Assembly (NCBI GenBank): GCA_028818225.1
Contig: JAPPOG010000051.1
Location: forward strand, 38,528 to 102,527
Direction of reading: 5' to 3'
DNA length: 64,000 nt
Source: Gammaproteobacteria bacterium
Lineage (GTDB): Bacteria > Pseudomonadota > Gammaproteobacteria > Pseudomonadales > Pseudohongiellaceae
The notes beneath the pieces are model-generated. The model did no database searches and was not told the DNA's origin. It was given only the letters and a program-made list of their open reading frames with translations. Below are positions 16,634 to 25,821 of this stretch, one piece after another. The translations under genes were made by a program, and so were the position numbers. The first letter of the stretch is position 1. Each line of letters opens with the position of its first letter.

Positions 16634-17653
16634 CTATTCCTCGGATCCGTTTTGTTCTCTATGTTCTCTTTCCCTGACACGAGCTCCCATTAAAGTAGCA
16701 GACATCGCATAATTACCTTCATGGCAGGCATATTCATAGGGCACCTGATCTGATCTGGGCCACACCATTTCGCCGGCATACCTGTCCGTGTAATCGACAT
16801 CCTCTACGTCAAAGCTATAGATTAATCCACCTCCCGGCTCGGGGGAAAATCTCTCTACTATTTTTTTGCCATCAGAGGGCTGATAAGGCTGATCCATGAA
16901 ATTGGTAGTCTCAACCACCAGGGTATCGCCCTCCCACCATCCGATAGAATCACCGTCAAAGGTGGCGAGAACTTCCGAATTATGTTCGTCACCTATACGA
17001 ATTATTCTCGCCCAGTGCATCCATTCTATGTACAACATTAAATAATCATCAGTTTGCACAATCGTTTTCAGGTTATTGTAAACCCGCGGTGTAATTGGAA
17101 TGGTCGCAGGCTGATGATAGATACAGCGTACGGCGAGAGTTTGATTTTCTGGGCCATCATAGGGTTGATCCCCGGTCTCCAACCACCAGGCACCATCTCT
17201 CTCTGGCCAGGCAAATTTTGGCGCTGCATCCGCTTTCGCCTGCCCCGCTGGAGTCCTGGCTGGCATGCGGCCGTTTTCAGGATAAGTCAAAATAGAAGTC
17301 CTGTACTGGCCATCAATAATGAATCCGTCGTTGCCGCGATCAAACCAGAAATCATTATAGGAACCAATATTTCCGCCTTCTTCTGGCGCTTCGCGATCAG
17401 GATCACTAGCGATTGCATCCTGTTCCCGGATACCCATCTCACGATCGCGCAAAGACTGTACTTCTTCCTCATTCAGAAAAAGCCGGTCGCCATAATCACG
17501 CGGCCGTTCGAACGGAGTCAGAGTTGAGATGTCGTAGTGACCGGTAAAATCAGGTTTACCCGAGGGAGTACGAGGATAATTATCTTGAGCATTTCCAAGT
17601 AGAGGCAATGCCATTGGGACTGATAAAGTGACTACAACTAATATTTTTTTCAT
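16634..17653 (-). CDS. Unnamed exported family with YEYACHEGN motif, copy 3
   Basis: This 339-residue protein has a signal peptide (1-22, ending LLGNAQ). It is nearly colinear with the 8766-9791 copy over its whole length, sharing long identical blocks such as GGNIGSYNDFWFDRGNDGF, RTSILTYPENGRMPAR and DSIGWWEGDTLVVETTNF, and the same C-terminal YEYACHEGNYAMSATLMGAR. The two are therefore a recent duplication or kept alike by gene conversion. A GGGAGG site precedes the ATG. It lies 86 bases downstream of the end of the DUF1592-DUF1552 operon on the same strand and could be its last gene. Confidence 0.85.
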   Translation of the reverse strand: MKKILVVVTLSVPMALPLLGNAQDNYPRTPSGKPDFTGHYDISTLTPFERPRDYGDRLFLNEEEVQSLRDREMGIREQDAIASDPDREAPEEGGNIGSYNDFWFDRGNDGFIIDGQYRTSILTYPENGRMPARTPAGQAKADAAPKFAWPERDGAWWLETGDQPYDGPENQTLAVRCIYHQPATIPITPRVYNNLKTIVQTDDYLMLYIEWMHWARIIRIGDEHNSEVLATFDGDSIGWWEGDTLVVETTNFMDQPYQPSDGKKIVERFSPEPGGGLIYSFDVEDVDYTDRYAGEMVWPRSDQVPYEYACHEGNYAMSATLMGARVREREHREQNGSEE

Positions 17654-17739
17654 TATGTCCTCCCGATGAAGGATGTTGCATTTGCAAATTATTTTCGATG
17701 GTTCTTTTGTAATTTGGGTTACGTATTAATAAATTAAAG

Positions 17740-18816
17740 CTAGGGAGAAGCCATAACTTTATTTTTTTCTGAGTGACTAATAAAAACCTGAGTCATTTTG
17801 ATATCCAAAGCTGTAGAGATGGCAGTATTTTCTCCAGTCTCAGGATCTCGGTGGGCATCGGCAAGTCGGCGCAGAGCCTTATACAGTGAGATGCCAGAAA
17901 TCTGCCCGTTACTCAAATGATGGGTGGAATCATTGCGAATCAGTTGATAGTACCAGGTATCAACATCAGCGTAGCCTGCAAGCAGGCCGGTCGCATTTTG
18001 TTCGTTTAAACTCAGTTGCAGTCGCGCATCCTTAAAGATATGAATGGACGGTACGCTGAGATTCATCCATGGAACAACCAAGTCTCCCAGGGGCTCCGTT
18101 GTCAGGACCGAGTTAACAATTTTTCCTTTGGATTCCCTGATCAGGCTGGTTCCCCATCGATAATCGACACGCTGGGTACCACCTGCCATCGCTCTCTGAC
18201 CAGTCGCATCGGTAAGTAATCTATCCATACCGCGGTACCAACTGACTGTTACCTCATCATCATTCTCTAAATCATCTACTCCGGTTAACTCAATCATCAT
18301 GCGGTTATAGCGGCGATCGAGTATTGCTTTGTTCTGGAAGATAAACTCTACCCCGTCAGGACCGCGAAATCCGATAATGCAACCGACGGCACGATAAACT
18401 TCATTATCGATTCCCTGGCTTCCGTCAGGATGCGTAAAATCATTCGGTCCTGTTTCTCCATCCAGATTCAATCCCCATGACAGATCTCCCTCAACTTCGA
18501 GAAACTCGAAACCATCTGGTTGCGTGTTTGGATGCCAGGTTTCAATTTCCTGCTTTAGTTGAGTTTCTTCGACGGAAAGAAACTCATGGGCCGGGAACAA
18601 TTGCTCGAATTGCTCTCGAGGGCCATCATTAAATCCACGCGGACATTCTTCAACAGTCTCAGTCTGATAAACCGACCAGAACAGATCGGTCATGACATAG
18701 CCGATTGTGCCGTCTTTAATGACGCCGCTCTGGGCAAGGCTATCAGTACTACCAATAAGGAAGGCTCCGAAAACCAAAATGGAAAGTGGCATACGCAAAA
18801 TATGCTGCTGCATCAT
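17740..18816 (-). CDS. Unknown exported protein in DUF1552/DUF1592 operon
   Basis: This 358-residue protein has a signal peptide (about 1-29, ending TDSLAQ). I do not recognise a family. Mature features include a CPRGFNDGPREQFEQLFP segment, an invariant-looking LSWGLNLDGETGPNDFTHPDG block followed by GIDNEVYRAVGCIIGFRG, a central region MMIELTGVDDLENDDEVTVS, and a C-terminal ALRRLADAHRDPETGENTAI. The alternating pattern suggests a beta-sandwich. GGGAGG lies upstream. The first ATG overlaps the stop of the upstream Lipoprotein_15 gene (ATGA), so the two are translationally coupled and the protein very likely works with the DUF1552/DUF1592 proteins. Confidence 0.8.
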   Translation of the reverse strand: MMQQHILRMPLSILVFGAFLIGSTDSLAQSGVIKDGTIGYVMTDLFWSVYQTETVEECPRGFNDGPREQFEQLFPAHEFLSVEETQLKQEIETWHPNTQPDGFEFLEVEGDLSWGLNLDGETGPNDFTHPDGSQGIDNEVYRAVGCIIGFRGPDGVEFIFQNKAILDRRYNRMMIELTGVDDLENDDEVTVSWYRGMDRLLTDATGQRAMAGGTQRVDYRWGTSLIRESKGKIVNSVLTTEPLGDLVVPWMNLSVPSIHIFKDARLQLSLNEQNATGLLAGYADVDTWYYQLIRNDSTHHLSNGQISGISLYKALRRLADAHRDPETGENTAISTALDIKMTQVFISHSEKNKVMASP

Positions 18817-20171
18817 AAAATCCCTCCCATAAAATCGTCACGCAACCAGAACGCGCGTAGTCCATTACGCTTGCCTCGCCATTCTCCTATGCCACCACCA
18901 TGCACATCCCCCGGAGCCTGGTCCAGCCCATAGAGGTATACAGGTCGATCTCGGTAGGTCCAAACTCGCAGGGTGCCTGCTTGCTCCGCACTCGCATAGC
19001 GGCCGGTAAGCGGATCAATCGTCCTGATTCTCCAGGTTCGATTAGGGCTCTCTTGGTTATCTCCAGCAATTACGTAGGGCCAATGCTCCAGACATTTTTC
19101 CGGTTTTCCGGCACCGCACATCGCCAATCGATAGACCTGGGTATCTGCCGGGTGATCGCAACTCAACTGATCCTGTGAATCATCTCCACAGAAATAGCGA
19201 TAAATCGTTCTGCCAGTGGAGTCGGCTAATACATCTCCAGCGATGGTTTGTTGTACGGTAAAACCGGGTGGAAGCGCTGGCGCCCTCTGGGTGAATACAT
19301 TACTCCAACCGGCATTATCACTGCCTTCCAGACTCCAGGAACCAGTATCCAGTAAATGGGTATAGAGCGGCTTGCCACGATACACCCATTGTCGCTCGCC
19401 AGGAGATCTCTCCAGTAAGGTCCATTCACCCTGCTCACTGGCCAAGCCTGGCGCCAGCACCGGTTTCCAGTTAGCCAGGCAATCTCCATGACAGACTACT
19501 GCACTCGCACTATCTCCGGCATAACTGTAGACCGATTCGTTAGTATTGGTCGTTAACATCCGTCCGATAGATGTTGATTTTATGGCGAATCCAGGAGGCA
19601 ACATTGAAGGGGGGACAATTGGCTCCCTGTAAGCCGGCGAGTCACCTCTTGAATTACGGGTAGTACCCCCCAGCACATCGCCCGGCCGGGTATCGCGAAC
19701 AGAAGTATATAAAGGCTGCTCATCATAGGCCCATTGTAAACTGCCATCTTTGCGCTCCAGGATTGTCCATTTTCCAATTCCCGCAGCATCGTCATCAGCA
19801 TAGGCCGGCCGCCAGAGATCAACACAGCTTGGTCGATTCTCTAGTTCGGGTAATTTGATACCTGCCGGATAGGGGCTCATAAGACCAGCAGTCACTTCTA
19901 ATACTTCGTCGTAACATCCTGGAATACCTGGTGTTTCACCACTGTATCCGTTTCTCAAAATTCTAAGTGGCCACTCATACAAGGTCCTTCCATTTGCATC
20001 TGCAAAAACCGGGCCCTCTAACTCCGAGACAATGACTTGAAAGCCAGGTGGCATTGGGACTTCACGGTAGGTTTCTGTATCGGCAGCCAATGTGGAACAG
20101 GACCAGAGAATGCCTGTTAGTAAAATCAGGAAAGTATGAAGAGCGGTTCCAGTTTTAAACCAGAATTTCAC
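18813..20171 (-). CDS. Exported multi-repeat Lipoprotein_15 (COG4315-type) protein
   Basis: This exported protein of about 452 residues has at least three secreted repeats of the Lipoprotein_15 type, whose pattern is GRTLYxxxxD followed by C-x-G-x-C-x-x-x-W. Examples are FADANGRTLYEWPLRI, ESVYSYAGDSASAVVCHGDC followed by LANWKP, and DSTGRTIYRYFCGDD followed by KCLEHWPYV. A hydrophobic signal with possible lipobox LLTGILWSC is near the N-terminus. The longest frame starts at a TTG (20216) deep in the DUF1552 gene; GTG at 20171 (or 20180) is more plausible and gives a 17-base overlap. Repeats of this kind are found in periplasmic proteins of unproven role, often beside electron-transfer components. 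Confidence 0.82.
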   Translation of the reverse strand: MKFWFKTGTALHTFLILLTGILWSCSTLAADTETYREVPMPPGFQVIVSELEGPVFADANGRTLYEWPLRILRNGYSGETPGIPGCYDEVLEVTAGLMSPYPAGIKLPELENRPSCVDLWRPAYADDDAAGIGKWTILERKDGSLQWAYDEQPLYTSVRDTRPGDVLGGTTRNSRGDSPAYREPIVPPSMLPPGFAIKSTSIGRMLTTNTNESVYSYAGDSASAVVCHGDCLANWKPVLAPGLASEQGEWTLLERSPGERQWVYRGKPLYTHLLDTGSWSLEGSDNAGWSNVFTQRAPALPPGFTVQQTIAGDVLADSTGRTIYRYFCGDDSQDQLSCDHPADTQVYRLAMCGAGKPEKCLEHWPYVIAGDNQESPNRTWRIRTIDPLTGRYASAEQAGTLRVWTYRDRPVYLYGLDQAPGDVHGGGIGEWRGKRNGLRAFWLRDDFMGGIL

Positions 20172-21489
20172 CGATCTCACTCGAGGTGGTATTACTCTTG
20201 TCGCCCCAGGATTCAATTTCGAGCCCCATTAGGCGTTGCGCAGTGTATCCAAGTCGACAACCTGGAGAACCCCCACCATCAATATGCAATCCAGTTTTAA
20301 CTCTGCCTCCCGCAGTACCAGCACTAAACATTGGAATGCCATCGATAGCATGCAGCTTGGCAAATGATTGATCGGTTGTAGCATAGATAAAGCTATTGTC
20401 CAGCAAGGAACCATCGCCTTCTTTAAAGTTGGCAAGGGCGTTTACATAGTATGCCCATTCATCCATTGCACGACGAGTAAACCAGGAAACGTTTGGTTGA
20501 TAACCCAGTTCCAAATCTACCGCCTCTTCATGAGTAGCTGTGTGATGAGGCTTGTCATAACCTGGTTTGATAGTTGCGGAGAATGCCGACGCATAAAACA
20601 TGTTGAATACACGAGTCTGATCACAGGCAACCGCCATTAACATCAAATCAGTCATCATGCGATGACGTTTGGCTACCAGATCCGCATCCAGTCCAGTTGG
20701 CAAGTTTTCTGGCTCTTCGAGAACAACACAGGCTTCTCGTGGATCTGGTTTGCTCAGCTGCAAATCAAAACGACGCTCAAGATCTCGAAGACCGGTGAAG
20801 TACTGATCCAGGCGAGCACGATCATCGGCACCCACGGATTGCTCCAACTTTTTTGTTTCTTCCTGTACCGCAGTAAGTGCGCTCTTTCGTACCATTACTT
20901 TTGGATCAGGAGAAAAAGTTTCAGCATTTGGATCCTGAAAATCTGCTCCAAACAAACGTTGATAAAATCTTAATGGCGACCATTCCGGCGCATTTACAGA
21001 ATTACCTCCTTCATAACTGAAGCTGTTACGCACATCACCGGTGGCCGTCGCACTCAAACTACGAAAGCGCGTAGCATTTCCAATCTGACGGGCAACGGAA
21101 ACATCAATAGTCTCACCCGGCCGATTTTCCGATGTCATGGGAGCTATGCCGGAACGCAGCACTACCCAACCAGAGTGATGACAGAGGTTTGGTGCATCAT
21201 CTTTAAAAACATGAAAATTGGTGTAGAGATTTATGTGCTGCTGCACAGGGGCTAAAGCTGCAATCTCTTCCGGTAAATCGAAGTTTGGACCAGTTCTCTT
21301 CGGCACAAATATGGATTCGGACATTCCCAGTCCCCAGGACCAGGTGCCAAAACGCTGCGGAATGGGAGTGCCGTCGGCATAAGCAGTCCCGTTGTCGTTG
21401 AGGAAAACATCAAGCAGAGGTAATCCCACGGTTATCACGCCGCCATTAAGGGCACCTTTCAGAAATTTGCGTCGATTAATCTTGCTCAT
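20155..21489 (-). CDS. DUF1552 exported protein with Tat-type signal
   Basis: This 444-residue DUF1552 protein has a twin-arginine signal INRRKFLKGALNGGVITVGL, so it is probably exported folded, perhaps with a metal cofactor. DUF1552 is related to the DUF1501/alkaline-phosphatase-like sulfatase fold; visible blocks are CHHSGWVVLRSGIAPM, DRARLDQYFTGLRDLERR, MLMAVACDQTRVFNM and HHTATHEEA with clustered His. It starts 4 bases after the DUF1592 stop. This DUF1592-DUF1552 pairing is common in Planctomycetes, Myxobacteria and some Gammaproteobacteria, where the pair is thought to be part of a periplasmic oxidative system; the substrate is not established. Confidence 0.9.
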   Translation of the reverse strand: MSKINRRKFLKGALNGGVITVGLPLLDVFLNDNGTAYADGTPIPQRFGTWSWGLGMSESIFVPKRTGPNFDLPEEIAALAPVQQHINLYTNFHVFKDDAPNLCHHSGWVVLRSGIAPMTSENRPGETIDVSVARQIGNATRFRSLSATATGDVRNSFSYEGGNSVNAPEWSPLRFYQRLFGADFQDPNAETFSPDPKVMVRKSALTAVQEETKKLEQSVGADDRARLDQYFTGLRDLERRFDLQLSKPDPREACVVLEEPENLPTGLDADLVAKRHRMMTDLMLMAVACDQTRVFNMFYASAFSATIKPGYDKPHHTATHEEAVDLELGYQPNVSWFTRRAMDEWAYYVNALANFKEGDGSLLDNSFIYATTDQSFAKLHAIDGIPMFSAGTAGGRVKTGLHIDGGGSPGCRLGYTAQRLMGLEIESWGDKSNTTSSEIGEILV

Positions 21490-21493
21490 CTTG

Positions 21494-23218
21494 CTATCTC
21501 TGGGACGGTAAACTGAATTCAGGATCCGCCAGCCTGAAAGGCTGTGATTCTGAGTTTGCTGGCAGCATTTTACCCTGAGAATCCTCGGTTCTGACAGCGG
21601 AAAAAGCCTGACTCAGGGCCAAATCACGCAAAAGTGCAGTTAATTTGTACTGGCTTGCCTCGAACCGGCCCTCCAACCAGCGCAGAGTAGCAAGCTCGTA
21701 GCGCGGCGATACGGGGCCCCCTGTACCATAGGCAAATAGCCTGTTTATCAGGCAACTGGGCAATTTCGGATGATCCCGAACAGCTGCAGCAAGGCCGCTT
21801 ATATCTGTATAAAACACCCCATCCAGCTCTCCACTAATATCAAATTCAGCCCCATTTTCAGTTTCCCGGAAGCGTCCCGCCCCATCAAAATTCTCCAGCG
21901 ATAAACCCATGGGGTCGGTTATCAAATGGCAACCGGCACAGGAGGGATTAGTATTGTGTACCGCCAGTCGTTCTCGCGCGGTGACCGCACCTTCAGCTTC
22001 CTCCAACAATGAGAAATCTACATTAGGAGGCGGGTCAGGCACCAGCTGGCACAGAAAGCGTTCTCGCAGTGCCTGACCGCGAAGTGTTGGCGAGCTGCGC
22101 ACGGCATGAGAATTGGCAGCTAAAAAACTAATGTGGGTAAGTAAACCAATACGAGGACTGCTCTCTGGAAATTCGTAAGTCGTCCAGCCATTGCCTGTGG
22201 GAATACCATAAACTACACCCAGGGCTGGAGACATGAATGTTTTGCGACTTACAAAAAGATCACGGTAATCCGCGTCCTGCGTAATGACATGATCGATAAT
22301 TGTGCGCAGGGTTTGCTCTCTGGCATCTCTTAAGGTTGAACCAGTTACCATCGGATAAACATTTGGGTCTTTTGCCAGACTATTAAATTCATCAAATCCC
22401 AGCATGTCATCAAAGAAAGCACGCATACCATCAGTCAGCCTGCTACTGGCAATCATTCGATCTACCTGCGCGGCCAATCCTGCTTCTGACAAAAGCTCAC
22501 CCGATTCTGCAGCTGCTAACAAAGCAGCATCCGGTGGCCCATTCCAGAGAAAGAAACTCAAGCGCGAAGCAAGTGAGTAGGCTGTTAATCTTTCATAACC
22601 AGGCCTGTCTGGGTCTGCCTCTTGTTCATCAACAATGAAAACAAATTCCGGACTAATTAGAATCGATTCCAGGGCAAGAGCCAGTCCCGCGTAGAAATCT
22701 TCAGTTTGTTCGGCCGCATAATTAGCGATATCCACCAGTTCTGCCAAACGTTCATCACCCAGGGGTTGACGATTCAAAAGTTCACCGCTGGCCTGAAGAA
22801 AAAGTCCTGCACAAGCTCCATCCGGCTGATCCTCGGCTTCGGGTCGACAGGGAATCAGAAAATCCCGATGATCCTCATCGACTACTCTTACAGCAATTGA
22901 GGTGGCAGTTTGTTGTATCTGTGAAATTTGGTCCGATGTAACGCCGACATAGGCCGCACCAGAAGAGAGCAGGCCATCTGTGCGGGTCATTGGCGGAATC
23001 GGCGGCAACACACTATTGGCGATATCATCTCCAAACACTGCTGCAATGGAATTTGTGTATTGCTCACCGGTGAGCAAGCGAGTGCGGGTTGCGGAAGCAC
23101 TTTCACCTGGCTCCCCCTGCTCAATTTCTGCCGGCGCGCATGCGCCAAGCAAAATTGCAGCCCCCAGGGTGCAACTGATTGTTTTAATTTCTACTTGTAT
23201 GGACAGCAACCGAGACAA
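21494..23218 (-). CDS. DUF1592/DUF1588/DUF1585 exported heme protein
   Basis: This 574-residue lipoprotein-like protein (LLGACAPAEI lipobox at about 20-27) has the planctomycete-type domain series. The N-terminal DUF1587-like part reads LLTGEQYTNSIAAVFG, DUF1592 includes YSLASRLSFFLWNGPPD, DUF1588 includes SPTLRGQALRERFLC, and the C-terminal DUF1585 includes LPSCLINRLFAYGTGG. A heme-c site CAGCH lies in NTNPSCAGCHLITDPMGL. The start is TTG with AAGGG upstream. It is the first gene of a four- or five-gene minus-strand operon and would supply its heme center. Known homologues are secreted; none has a secure biochemical assignment. Confidence 0.88.
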   Translation of the reverse strand: MSRLLSIQVEIKTISCTLGAAILLGACAPAEIEQGEPGESASATRTRLLTGEQYTNSIAAVFGDDIANSVLPPIPPMTRTDGLLSSGAAYVGVTSDQISQIQQTATSIAVRVVDEDHRDFLIPCRPEAEDQPDGACAGLFLQASGELLNRQPLGDERLAELVDIANYAAEQTEDFYAGLALALESILISPEFVFIVDEQEADPDRPGYERLTAYSLASRLSFFLWNGPPDAALLAAAESGELLSEAGLAAQVDRMIASSRLTDGMRAFFDDMLGFDEFNSLAKDPNVYPMVTGSTLRDAREQTLRTIIDHVITQDADYRDLFVSRKTFMSPALGVVYGIPTGNGWTTYEFPESSPRIGLLTHISFLAANSHAVRSSPTLRGQALRERFLCQLVPDPPPNVDFSLLEEAEGAVTARERLAVHNTNPSCAGCHLITDPMGLSLENFDGAGRFRETENGAEFDISGELDGVFYTDISGLAAAVRDHPKLPSCLINRLFAYGTGGPVSPRYELATLRWLEGRFEASQYKLTALLRDLALSQAFSAVRTEDSQGKMLPANSESQPFRLADPEFSLPSQR

Positions 23219-23366
23219 TCTTCCTACCCTTGTTTAACTTTCCTGCTCTTGCTTCTATATAAAGAGCATAACTAACTCATTACATCGGACTTAAAGTTCA
23301 ATTATTAAAGAATACTGGCCAATTATAACTAGCCGGCATAAAGGAATCTCGCCCAAAAGACCGTGC

Positions 23367-24650
23367 CTAGCGTTGAGCTGCCACCTGTTCCGGAGTGACC
23401 AGGCCCGCCGCATTATCCCATGAATTACGGATAAAACTGGCGACCGCTGCAACCTCCTCATCACTGAGAATATATTGAAACTCCCCCATAGGGTCTAACC
23501 ATCTCGGCGTCAGAGGTGTTCCCGGTAGCTCTGGACCATACAAAATGGCATTAATCATCGACGCCGGATTGTCTGCCTGTACCACCAGGCTGCCCGCATT
23601 GAGCCTGGGTGCCATTTCAGGATCGCCCTCTCCCGTAGGCAAGTGGCAAGTGCCGCAGTGCAGATTGTAAATTGTGCGACCGTTCCCCATTAATTGCGAA
23701 TCGGGAGTAAAAGGTGCCGCTTCTGGTACTTCAGGAAGGCTCTTTAAATATACGGCCATAGAATCAACATCGGACTGCGAGAGGAAACGAGTGCTATTCA
23801 TTATCACCTCATTCATTGGCCCAAAGGATTCAATAAACTCATTGCGAGCAGTTTTCAGATAATCTGAGAGTTGTTGGTGCGACCAGAGACCAAGCCCACG
23901 GGAACTGGAAGTTAAGTTAGGTGCAACCCAGGTTTTATATTCACCACTTCTTACTCGATCAAGATATTCACCTCCTGCCATGAACAAGTGCTCGTGTTCG
24001 GCCCCGAGAAAATTCCGGGGAGTATGACAGGCACTGCAATGAGCAAGCGCTTCAACTAAATACGCACCCCGGTTCCATTGCTCAGACTGATCGAAATTAT
24101 TTTCGAAAACACCGGAGTCGAAAAAGAAAATTTTCCAGAAAGCCATCAAGAATCGTTGGTTATATGGAAAGGCAAGGATATTCTCTGGCGGTAAATAATT
24201 GCTGGCGGGCAAGGATTGCAAATAGGCAAACATAGCCGCTAAGTCTTCGTTGGTTACTTTGGTAAACGCAGGATAGGGAAAAGCGGGATACAAATGCTCT
24301 CCATTCGGACGTTCACCATGACGCATGGAATTGAGAAAATCCCAGTCAGTCCAACTACCGATTCCAACTTCAGGATCCGGGGTAATATTGGTGGAATAAA
24401 TCGTGCCGAATGGCGTCTCGAAGGCGACCCCCCCAGCCATATAATCGCCATTGCCAAGGGTATGACAACTTGCGCAGTTTCCTGCTACTACCAGATATTC
24501 TCCCCGTGCAATTAAGTCAGCTTCACTAAGTTCTGTGCTGGCAACCGGTCCATCACCACTCTCGCGATTGCTGGATGTCGCGATGAATCCCATCAGTAGC
24601 ACGAGAAGTACTGCGACCAAAATAAGCAATCGGCGTGCGGATATAGGCAA
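23367..24650 (-). CDS. Triheme membrane-anchored cytochrome c (alcohol dehydrogenase subunit II type)
   Basis: The protein has 427 residues with an N-terminal membrane anchor (LLILVAVLLVLLMGFIA) and three heme-binding CxxCH motifs: CASCH, CSACH and CGTCH. The arrangement matches the cytochrome subunit of quinohemoprotein alcohol and gluconate dehydrogenases, which passes electrons from a PQQ or FAD partner to ubiquinone or the terminal oxidase. Methionine ligands are plausible in YPAFPYPAFTKV and EMAPRLN regions. The start is a TTG with a poor ribosome site, so the exact N-terminus is uncertain. It lies upstream of the DUF1592 operon (148-base gap, same strand) and could be its electron acceptor. 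Confidence 0.87.
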   Translation of the reverse strand: MPISARRLLILVAVLLVLLMGFIATSSNRESGDGPVASTELSEADLIARGEYLVVAGNCASCHTLGNGDYMAGGVAFETPFGTIYSTNITPDPEVGIGSWTDWDFLNSMRHGERPNGEHLYPAFPYPAFTKVTNEDLAAMFAYLQSLPASNYLPPENILAFPYNQRFLMAFWKIFFFDSGVFENNFDQSEQWNRGAYLVEALAHCSACHTPRNFLGAEHEHLFMAGGEYLDRVRSGEYKTWVAPNLTSSSRGLGLWSHQQLSDYLKTARNEFIESFGPMNEVIMNSTRFLSQSDVDSMAVYLKSLPEVPEAAPFTPDSQLMGNGRTIYNLHCGTCHLPTGEGDPEMAPRLNAGSLVVQADNPASMINAILYGPELPGTPLTPRWLDPMGEFQYILSDEEVAAVASFIRNSWDNAAGLVTPEQVAAQR

Positions 24651-24901
24651 GTTAATTTCTCAGTTTGATAAAATTCGAGTAGTCAAAACGAGGGTCTGGA
24701 TTGAGTGAGTGTTCTAATTCTGATATCTGTTATTACCGCAGCGGCTTAATCCTAGCCTAGGCAACAGTAAAATTGTACTGTCAACGTCCCTAGCGATCCA
24801 TTAAATAGATAACATTCGTCAAATATGACGATTTTTAACAAATTCCAGGTTAACCAGCTTAGGATTACTGTCTGAATAGGATAGCATCGTTGGTCGATGC
24901 C

Positions 24902-25798
24902 ATGAGTGAGGATCCACAATTGAAACACAGTCACCCGAGATTTTTCTGCCTATCTCTGCCCCTGCTTGGTTTGCTCATGGGACTCAATCCCCTGTATGCC
25001 CAGAGCAGTTTTAGCGACGAAGAATTACTGAATCTGGAGTCTCCCATAGCAGCAGGGCAGTCTTATTGGCTCGAAGAATTAACCTTTATTGAGATTAGAG
25101 ATTTGATTGCTTCCGGTACCAACACGGTGATTATTCCAACCGGAGGAATAGAAGAAAACGGACCATATCTGGCAACCGGCAAGCACAATGTAATTCTGGA
25201 GGGTACCTGTCCGGCTATAGCAGAACAACTTGGAAACGCCCTCTGCGCACCAATTGTTAAATTCGTTCCAGAAGGGAATATCGAACCCCCCTCTGGCGCC
25301 ATGAAATTCCCAGGAACAATTAGCCTGAGCGCAGCCACCTACGAAGCTTTATTAACCGATATTGCTGCCAGCTTGAGACAAGCGGGCTTCAATCATATCG
25401 TTCTCATTGGCGATAGTGGTGGTAATCAAAGAGGGATGGCCAATGTCGCCAGGACACTGACTGCAGATTGGCAGGGATCTGCAACAAAAATTCATTATGT
25501 CGCTGAATTCTATAATCCCGGCTGGGTGGAAACAGAACAGTTCACAGAGCGGGAACTGGGTATTGCGCAAACTACTCTGGACGGCTATCACGATGATATC
25601 TGGGTAACCGTCATGATGATGGTTACTGATCCAGAACAGGTAAGATATGAACAACGAGTAGCAGCCGGACTCGACTCCATTAACGGTGTAGCGATATCAC
25701 CCCTGGCCGATGCAATCGAACTGGGCGAGAGTATGATCAAGTTCCGCGCCGAATTCACCGCGAACGCAATTCGTAATGCAATTAATACGAGCAATTAA
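24902..25798 (+). CDS. Exported creatininase-family protein with altered metal ligands
   Basis: The protein has 298 residues with an N-terminal hydrophobic export signal (FFCLSLPLLGLLMGLNPLYA). The creatininase fold is recognisable in TNTVIIPTGGIEENGPYLAT, followed by GKHNVILEGTCPAIAEQLGN, and in FPGTISLSAATYEALLTDIA. Canonical metal sites EQHG...D and NGHGGN read EENG, GKHN and GDSGGN here, so several usual His and Asp ligands are replaced; only the Glu and a His remain. It may bind metal differently or be non-catalytic. The frame opens at a TTG (24890), but the ATG at 24902 is preferred. The S10 peptidase gene follows after 24 bases and is probably cotranscribed. Confidence 0.8.
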   Translation: MSEDPQLKHSHPRFFCLSLPLLGLLMGLNPLYAQSSFSDEELLNLESPIAAGQSYWLEELTFIEIRDLIASGTNTVIIPTGGIEENGPYLATGKHNVILEGTCPAIAEQLGNALCAPIVKFVPEGNIEPPSGAMKFPGTISLSAATYEALLTDIAASLRQAGFNHIVLIGDSGGNQRGMANVARTLTADWQGSATKIHYVAEFYNPGWVETEQFTERELGIAQTTLDGYHDDIWVTVMMMVTDPEQVRYEQRVAAGLDSINGVAISPLADAIELGESMIKFRAEFTANAIRNAINTSN

Positions 25799-25821
25799 TA
25801 TTTGAAGTATAGGGATAAGCA

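Noticed and set aside
17054..17527. 157-codon plus-strand frame
   Set aside because: It is antisense to the exported-family copy at 16634; residue pattern is not protein-like.
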